Shown here piece by piece: positions 59,179 through 64,000 of a stretch of 64,000 nucleotides of DNA. Both the position numbers and the translations under genes were made by a program. A model generated the notes under the pieces. It was not told where the DNA came from. It saw only the letters and a list, made by a program, of their open reading frames with translations, and searched no databases. Position 1 is the stretch's first letter; each line of letters starts with the position of its first letter. The DNA comes from Streptomyces sp. NBC_00525 (GTDB lineage: Bacteria; Actinomycetota; Actinomycetes; Streptomycetales; Streptomycetaceae), in the NCBI RefSeq assembly GCF_036346595.1, contig NZ_CP107834.1:2914001-2978000 (forward strand), written 5' to 3'.

Positions 59179-60564
59179 TCACGCCTGGCTCCCCACCCCG
59201 GCGGCCGCGGTGCGGCTGCCGAAGAGTTCCGGTTCGCGCGACCACGCCGGTCCGGCGATCGCGCGGGCGATGTCGGCGGGCACCGAGTGGTCCAGGCGCA
59301 GCCCGTCCAGCCAGGCCGCGTCGGCGTCGTAGTGCGCGAGGAAGGGGCGGCCGACGAGCTTCGGGTCGCGGGCCTGCACCATGCGCAGCTGGAAGAACAG
59401 CCCCTCGGCCCGCTCGACGACTCCGTCGACGGCCACCTTGCCGGGGGTCGCGGACATCACCGGCCCGCGCACGGTACGGGCCAGGCCGGGCAGGGTCGCG
59501 TACGCGTCCCGGTAGATCTCCGCCGCCCGCGCGAGCGGCACCCGGAAGTAGTCGTGCGGGCCGGTGTCGCGCTCCACGAACATGTAGTACGGCACGGCGC
59601 CGGCGGCGAGTTCGGCCCGCCACATCCGGGCCCACACGGCCGGATCGTCGTTGACCCTGGCGATCAGCGGGGCCTGGCAGTAGACCAGCGCGCCGGTGGA
59701 CCTGATGCGGGCGATCGCGCGCCGGGCGAGGTCCGTCTCCAGCTCGCGCGGGTGGCTGAAATGCGCCATCACGGCGAGGTTGCGGCCGGTGGCGACGACC
59801 TTCTCGAACAGCCGCAGCGCGTCGTCGGCGTCGGGGTCGGTGACGTAGCGCTGCGGCCAGTACGCCACGGACTTCGTGCCGATCCGGATGGTGCGCACGC
59901 TCTCCAGCGAGAGCAGCGGCTCCAGGTGGGTGCGCAGCCGCGCGGTGGACATCACCATCGGGTCGCCGCCGGTGACGAGCACGTCGCCCGCGTCCGGATG
60001 CGCCTCCAGATACGAGATCAGGCCACGCGGGTCGGGTGCGGCGAACCGCAGTTCGCTGTCGCCGACGAACTGCGCCCAGCGGAAGCAGTACGTGCAGTAG
60101 GCGTGGCAGGTCTGGCCCTGGCTCGGGAAGTACAGCACCGTCTCGCGGTACTTGTGCTGGAGTCCGGGGAGTTCGGCGCCGTCACGGGTGGGGACGTTGA
60201 GTTCCTTCTGCCCGGAGGGGTGCGGGTTGAGCCCGCCGCGTATCTGCTGCACCAGCGCGCGCAGCGCGACCTTGCCCGCCGGGTCGGCGGAGAGGGCGGC
60301 CAGCTCCCGTTCGTTCCGCTCGCTGAGCATCCCCTTCTGCGGGAAGACGAGTTGGAACATCGGATCGTCCGGGATGCGGTCCCAGTCGATCAGCTGCGAC
60401 AGGACGTACTCGTTGACCCGGAAGGGCAGCACCATCGACACGAGCCGGACGGTCTCCCGAATGTCGGCGGGCAGGCCGTGGCGTTCGGCGATCTCATCGA
60501 GCTGCCGTGGTCCGTAGGCGCGGAACCGGGCCGCCTCGGCAGGATCGGTTGCCAGCAGGGACAT
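59179..60564 (-). CDS. KamA-family radical SAM aminomutase (lysine 2,3-aminomutase-like)
   Basis: A 461-aa radical SAM and PLP enzyme. The iron-sulfur ligands are C153, C157 and C160 in QTCHAYCTYCFRW. A VTGGDPM motif binds SAM. Substrate-binding acidic positions of lysine 2,3-aminomutase have counterparts in RVNDDP and ERDTG. The PLP lysine should be K376 in SATPGKVAV, but the usual PGGGGK motif is shortened. It moves an amino group from C2 to C3 of an amino acid; which one is unknown. ATG at 60564 has tggaggaat. A 20-bp dyad lies 30 bp upstream. Confidence 0.83.
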   Translation of the reverse strand: MSLLATDPAEAARFRAYGPRQLDEIAERHGLPADIRETVRLVSMVLPFRVNEYVLSQLIDWDRIPDDPMFQLVFPQKGMLSERNERELAALSADPAGKVALRALVQQIRGGLNPHPSGQKELNVPTRDGAELPGLQHKYRETVLYFPSQGQTCHAYCTYCFRWAQFVGDSELRFAAPDPRGLISYLEAHPDAGDVLVTGGDPMVMSTARLRTHLEPLLSLESVRTIRIGTKSVAYWPQRYVTDPDADDALRLFEKVVATGRNLAVMAHFSHPRELETDLARRAIARIRSTGALVYCQAPLIARVNDDPAVWARMWRAELAAGAVPYYMFVERDTGPHDYFRVPLARAAEIYRDAYATLPGLARTVRGPVMSATPGKVAVDGVVERAEGLFFQLRMVQARDPKLVGRPFLAHYDADAAWLDGLRLDHSVPADIARAIAGPAWSREPELFGSRTAAAGVGSQA

Positions 60565-60594
60565 GCGGATATTCCTCCAGCCTGATGCCTGGCA

Positions 60595-60614
60595 GTTCGA
60601 GCGTCTGCTCGAAC
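60595..60614. promoter_or_regulatory. 20-bp operator-like dyad upstream of the KamA-like gene
   Basis: GTTCGAGC-gtct-GCTCGAAC, a perfect 8-bp inverted repeat starting 31 bp from the ATG. A TAGCAT -10-like hexamer lies just upstream (minus strand). It may be a repressor site or a 5' leader hairpin. The remaining 253-bp gap shows no ORF. Confidence 0.5.
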
Positions 60615-60817
60615 ACGATGCGATGCTAGGGACGCGAATCGGCCACCGGACCCCAGAACAGACCCCAGCCGGACCCTTACGAAGCGCGCCCACCCCTGCC
60701 CGCCGGCACGCACGGCGAAGCCGCCCAGGAGCAACGGGGGACGTACTCCTGGACGGCTGCTGAGAGACCCCTCGCGGGATGTTCGCGCGGGGCGGTGACG
60801 GGGTAGGGCGCGGGGTG

Positions 60818-62449
60818 CTACGCGAGCCCCGCGCCCGGCTCCTGCGCCCCGGCCTGCGCGGCGGGCGCCCCGCCCTCCGCGGACTCCGCCGGTTCCGCCG
60901 CCTTCGCGTTGTCCTGCTGGACGGACCGCAGCCCGACGAGCGCCACGACGATCGCGCCCGCCATCACGACCGCCCCGGCCAGGGAGGCGGCGTGCACCTC
61001 CGTGGTGAAGGCGGCACGGGCCGCGTCCACCAGGTTCCCGCCCGCCTCACCGGGCAGCCGGGACGCCGCCGCCAGCGCGCCGCCGATCGTCTCGCGGGCG
61101 GCGTCCAGCGCGTCGGCCGGCACCCCGGCGGGGTCGTCCAGCGCGGAGCTGTTGCGGTAGGCGGTGGCGCCGATGGAGCCGAGGACGGCGACGCCGAGGG
61201 CACCGCCCAGCTCCTGGCAGGTCTGCAGCAGCGCGGACGCGGTCCCGGCGCGCTCCGGCGGCACCTGGCCGACGACGAGTTCGGTGACCAGGGTGAGGAC
61301 CGGGGTGAGGCCCACCGCGAGGGCGATGATGCCGATCAGGATGATGACGAGCCCGTCCTCGGCGGGGACCTGGGTGAGCATCAGCAGCGCGGCGGTGGCG
61401 AGCCCGAACCCGGCGGCGATGATGACGGCCGGGCGCACGGTCCGCACGAGCACGGTGGCGAGCGGCACGACCGCACCGACCGCGACGGTGCCGGGGATGG
61501 TCCACAGCGCGGACTTCAGCGCGCTCATGCCGAGCACGGACTGCAGGTACTGCGTGGAGAACAGCGAGTACCCGACGAGGGTGAAGCAGGCGAGCATGTT
61601 GACGGTCACGGACGCGCCGAAGGCCCGGTTGCGGAACAGCGATACGTCGATCATCGGGTCGGCGCTGGTGCGCTGCCGGCGCAGGAACACCGGAATGATC
61701 GCGAGCCCGACGACGATCGCCAGGACGTACGGCACGGTGAACCCGTCCACGGCGATCTTCTTGAACCCGTAGACGACGGGCAGGATCACGGCCAGCGACA
61801 GCACGGCGCTGATCAGGTCGAACCTCCCGGCGGCGGGGTCCTTGAACTCCGGCAGCAGGAACGGCCCCGCGACCAGCAGCAGCACCATCACGGGCACGTT
61901 GATCAGGAACACCGACCCCCACCAGAACCCGGCGAGCAGCGCCCCGCTGACCACGGGCCCGAGCGCGGCCCCGGCGGCCATGCCCGTCGACCAGACGGCG
62001 ATGGCGGTACGCCGCTGGGTCTGCTCCCGGAAGATGTTCCGGATCAGCGCCAGCGTGGACGGCATCAGCGTGGCACCGCCGAGGCCCTGGAACGCCCGCG
62101 CGCTGATCACCATCTCGGGGCTGTTGGCGTACGCGGCGAGCAGCGATCCGGCGCCGAAGACCACGGCCCCCATCAGCAGCAGCCGCCTGCGCCCGATGCG
62201 GTCGCCGAGCGCCCCCATGGTGAGCAGGACACCGGCGAGCACGAAGCCGTAGATGTCGATCATCCACAGCTGCTGGCTGCCGGACGGCCGCAGGTCCTCG
62301 CTGATGGACGGAATCGCGAAGTAGAGGACGGTCAGGTCCATGGAGACGAGCAGCACGGGCAGGAGCAGAACGCCGAGGGCGATCCATTCCTTCCGGCCCG
62401 CTCTGGCCTCCGGTCCGGTAGGTGCGTTCTCGCTCTGGGAGCTGGTCAT
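60818..62449 (-). CDS. MFS exporter, DHA2 (14-TM) family
   Basis: A 543-aa transporter. The first helix has SMDLTVLYFAIPSISEDL, motif A is GALGDRIGRRRLLLMG and motif C lies in the region around GAALGPVVSGALLAGFWWG. Fourteen hydrophobic segments are visible. ATG at 62449 is used; the reading frame extends further up but without an RBS. It closes the right side of the cluster and is a candidate for product export and self-resistance. A similar but distinct pump occurs at 7138 and 10954. Confidence 0.88.
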   Translation of the reverse strand: MTSSQSENAPTGPEARAGRKEWIALGVLLLPVLLVSMDLTVLYFAIPSISEDLRPSGSQQLWMIDIYGFVLAGVLLTMGALGDRIGRRRLLLMGAVVFGAGSLLAAYANSPEMVISARAFQGLGGATLMPSTLALIRNIFREQTQRRTAIAVWSTGMAAGAALGPVVSGALLAGFWWGSVFLINVPVMVLLLVAGPFLLPEFKDPAAGRFDLISAVLSLAVILPVVYGFKKIAVDGFTVPYVLAIVVGLAIIPVFLRRQRTSADPMIDVSLFRNRAFGASVTVNMLACFTLVGYSLFSTQYLQSVLGMSALKSALWTIPGTVAVGAVVPLATVLVRTVRPAVIIAAGFGLATAALLMLTQVPAEDGLVIILIGIIALAVGLTPVLTLVTELVVGQVPPERAGTASALLQTCQELGGALGVAVLGSIGATAYRNSSALDDPAGVPADALDAARETIGGALAAASRLPGEAGGNLVDAARAAFTTEVHAASLAGAVVMAGAIVVALVGLRSVQQDNAKAAEPAESAEGGAPAAQAGAQEPGAGLA

Positions 62450-62648
62450 GGAGACGGTCCAATGCTGGGGGGACGGGACGTACGTATCAGTGAACGGAAG
62501 TACCGACGCGTAGGGGCCCTGCGCGCACGGGAACAGGGGTGCATTCAGGGCCCCGAATAGGGGTGGCCGGTGCTTGCGCCCGGGTATGAAGCGCGCCTGC
62601 GGCTGTGTGCTGAAATGCAGCGTCGGCAGACGGACGAGGGGGACGGAC

Positions 62649-63191
62649 ATGGGTGCACGGGGTGCGGCGGGCATGGCGCTGGTGGTGGCGGCGGTCCTGG
62701 CGACGGCGGGCTGCGGCGGTGACGCCTCCGCCGGCGCCGGTGACAACGGCGACGGCAGCAGCGGCAGCGGCAGCGGCAGCGGCAGCGAGAACCGCTCGAC
62801 GGCCGCGGTCGAGGCCGCGCGGGCCTACCAGCAGGCCCAATTGGGCCAGGACTGGGAAACCGCGTGCAGGGCCGTCACCGACCGTCTGCGACGGAGCTGG
62901 GGCGCCGACACGATCGCCGAGTGCATCGACATCCGGGGCTTCGCCCCGACACGCGACGCGTCGGGGATACGAGTGACCACGGGCCGTCCCGTCGAACTGC
63001 CGGCCCACGGTCGGCACCCGGCAGGTATCGGCCTACGGGTTTCCTTCGGCCCCGCCGGGAACGGCATGCACAACCACACGGCAACCCGCCTCGTCCCCGG
63101 CGAACACGACACCTGGCTGGTCGACCAGGCGGTCAACCTCGCCGACGGCACGGACACCGAGGCGGTCCGGGAGGCGCTCACGCGCGAGTAG
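62649..63191 (+). CDS. Putative lipoprotein, 180 aa
   Basis: A 180-aa secreted protein. The signal region MGARGAAGMALVVAAVLATAG ends in a lipobox-like ATAGC with the cysteine at about residue 22. A Gly/Asp/Ser low-complexity stretch (GSSGSGSGSGSE) follows, then a globular domain with two cysteines (TACRAVTD, AECIDIR) that could form a disulfide. The region around AARAYQQAQLGQDW suggests an NTF2-like fold of small actinobacterial lipoproteins. Function unknown. The start is ATG at 62649 with gaggggga. Confidence 0.7.
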   Translation: MGARGAAGMALVVAAVLATAGCGGDASAGAGDNGDGSSGSGSGSGSENRSTAAVEAARAYQQAQLGQDWETACRAVTDRLRRSWGADTIAECIDIRGFAPTRDASGIRVTTGRPVELPAHGRHPAGIGLRVSFGPAGNGMHNHTATRLVPGEHDTWLVDQAVNLADGTDTEAVREALTRE

Positions 63192-63239
63192 CGCCGACTC
63201 GGGGCGCACGGCAGCACCCGCGCGCGAGGCGCCGCCACG

Positions 63240-63695
63240 TCAGGCGCGGTGGTACGGCTTCCCGACCAGACGCATCGCGCGCGTGTTCGGGGTAAAGCCC
63301 AGCGATGCGTACAGCGGCCTTCCCGCGTCGCTGGCCGTCAGGGTGAGCAGAGTGCAGCCCTGCCCGGTCAGCCAGTCCATGAGCGCCTGAGTGACGGCGC
63401 GGCCGTAGCCCCGCCGCCGGAAGCGTGCCTCGGTGGCGACGGTCTGGATCTGCCCGAAGATCCCGGCGTGATCGGGGCCCGGCAGCCCTTGATGGACCAC
63501 GCCCATCGCACACGCCGCGAGACCGCCCTCCGGATCGTCGACCACGAACGCGGCGAGCCGGGTGCCGCCCAGGTGATGGCGCAGGTGCTCGGCGAGCCGG
63601 TCCTGCCACGGTTCGGTAGTGTCGGCTCCTACCATGTCGGCGTGGATACGGGCCAATTCCCCGGCGTCGTCCGAAGAGGCCGGGCGTACGTTCAC
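63240..63695 (-). CDS. GNAT-family N-acetyltransferase
   Basis: A 151-aa acetyltransferase. The N-terminal VRPASSDDAGELARIHADM and the acetyl-CoA motif TEARFRRRGYGRAVTQALM are typical; the final LYASLGF motif is the conserved GNAT end. The GTG start at 63695 overlaps the stop of the kinase gene (GTGA), so the two may be co-translated. The substrate is unknown. Confidence 0.87.
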   Translation of the reverse strand: MNVRPASSDDAGELARIHADMVGADTTEPWQDRLAEHLRHHLGGTRLAAFVVDDPEGGLAACAMGVVHQGLPGPDHAGIFGQIQTVATEARFRRRGYGRAVTQALMDWLTGQGCTLLTLTASDAGRPLYASLGFTPNTRAMRLVGKPYHRA

Positions 63696-64000
63696 GAGGC
63701 AACCTCCGCGAGGCGATCAGCGAGTTCGCCGGCCGTTGGCCGGTCGGCTGCCTGGGCTGTCAGGACGGCGGCGAGCACGTGTTGGAACCGTGGCCACGGT
63801 CGCGCCTCGGTGAGCGGGATGCCCGCGCTGATGGCCTTCCGCAGCTCGGCAGGGCTCGTGCCCTTCACCGTGATGCCGACGGCCTCGTAGTCCAGCGGCC
63901 ATCGGCCCGTGGTGCAGGTCCAGAGCACGCCGGCCAGTGCGTAGACGTCCGCAGCGGGCGCTGGCTTCACCGGTTGCGGGCCGGTGGCGATCCGCGCGGC
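63692..64000 (-). CDS. Serine/threonine protein kinase, C-terminal fragment
   Basis: The C-terminal 102 residues of a protein kinase; the start lies beyond the right edge. The APAADVYALAGVLWTCTTGRWP motif is the conserved aspartate segment of subdomain IX, and DRPTAGELADRL near the end resembles subdomain XI (normally PxxRPTAxEL). There is no following extracellular domain, so it may be a cytosolic kinase. Confidence 0.8.
   Translation of the reverse strand, partial: AARIATGPQPVKPAPAADVYALAGVLWTCTTGRWPLDYEAVGITVKGTSPAELRKAISAGIPLTEARPWPRFQHVLAAVLTAQAADRPTAGELADRLAEVAS

Overview
The window is high-GC actinobacterial chromosome and is almost certainly from a Streptomyces. Coding is dense, GTG starts are common, adjacent genes often overlap by ATGA, GTGA or TGATG, and third positions are strongly G/C. 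Four perfect copies of the 14-bp ParB site GTTTCACGTGAAAC (two at 23.2 kb, two at 46.2 kb) suggest that the segment lies in the parS-rich zone around oriC. A sigF-type tandem sigma locus fits a core-chromosome position.

Left part (1-26.9 kb), housekeeping and accessory genes. It holds an oxidoreductase cut by the window edge, a KamB-type 16S rRNA A1408 methyltransferase, a SpoU/TrmH RNA methyltransferase and a DUF371-containing protein. A small membrane protein and a Dabb protein precede two SigB/SigF-type sigma factors. Next come a MarR regulator with its MFS pump, a remnant gene coupled to a 2-hydroxyacid dehydrogenase, and an MFS pump with its TetR regulator and a long operator dyad. A secreted endonuclease/exonuclease/phosphatase protein, two membrane glycosyltransferases, a SAM methyltransferase and a two-component system follow. 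The part ends with an amidohydrolase and DUF2797 pair, an ECF41 sigma factor beside an FAD oxidoreductase and the first parS pair, an orphan HypE-like protein and a sugar-type MFS transporter.

Central part (27.1-62.4 kb), a biosynthetic gene cluster that I do not recognise as a known one. An AfsA-type (gamma-butyrolactone synthase) gene, a SARP, a LuxR/NB-ARC regulator and an AMP-ligase-like protein lacking its ATP-binding loop form one plus-strand unit. They are followed by a prenyl-synthase-like protein without its aspartate-rich motifs, a large LAL regulator, a metallophosphoesterase, an EntD-type phosphopantetheinyl transferase, a small membrane peptide and a LuxR regulator. The core is a tight minus-strand operon (52.9 to 41.9 kb): fatty acyl-AMP ligase, acyl-CoA dehydrogenase, ACP, KS-AT-ACP polyketide synthase, KASIII-like enzyme, FkbH-type glyceryl transferase, ACP and Sfp-type phosphopantetheinyl transferase. 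With no reductive domains, the PKS should make a beta-ketoacyl thioester. FkbH plus ACP plus a KASIII homologue is the tetronate-forming set known from RK-682-type pathways, so the likely core product is a 3-acyl-tetronate lipid (inference).

Beyond the core lie a free-standing acyltransferase, a secreted PQQ-type beta-propeller protein preceded by a minisatellite, a free-standing amino-acid adenylation enzyme, a probably leaderless carrier protein, an aminotransferase, a KamA-family radical SAM aminomutase and an exporter. Together these look like a second branch that makes, activates and transfers an unusual amino acid.

Right end (62.6-64 kb): a lipoprotein, a GNAT acetyltransferase and the end of a serine/threonine kinase gene.
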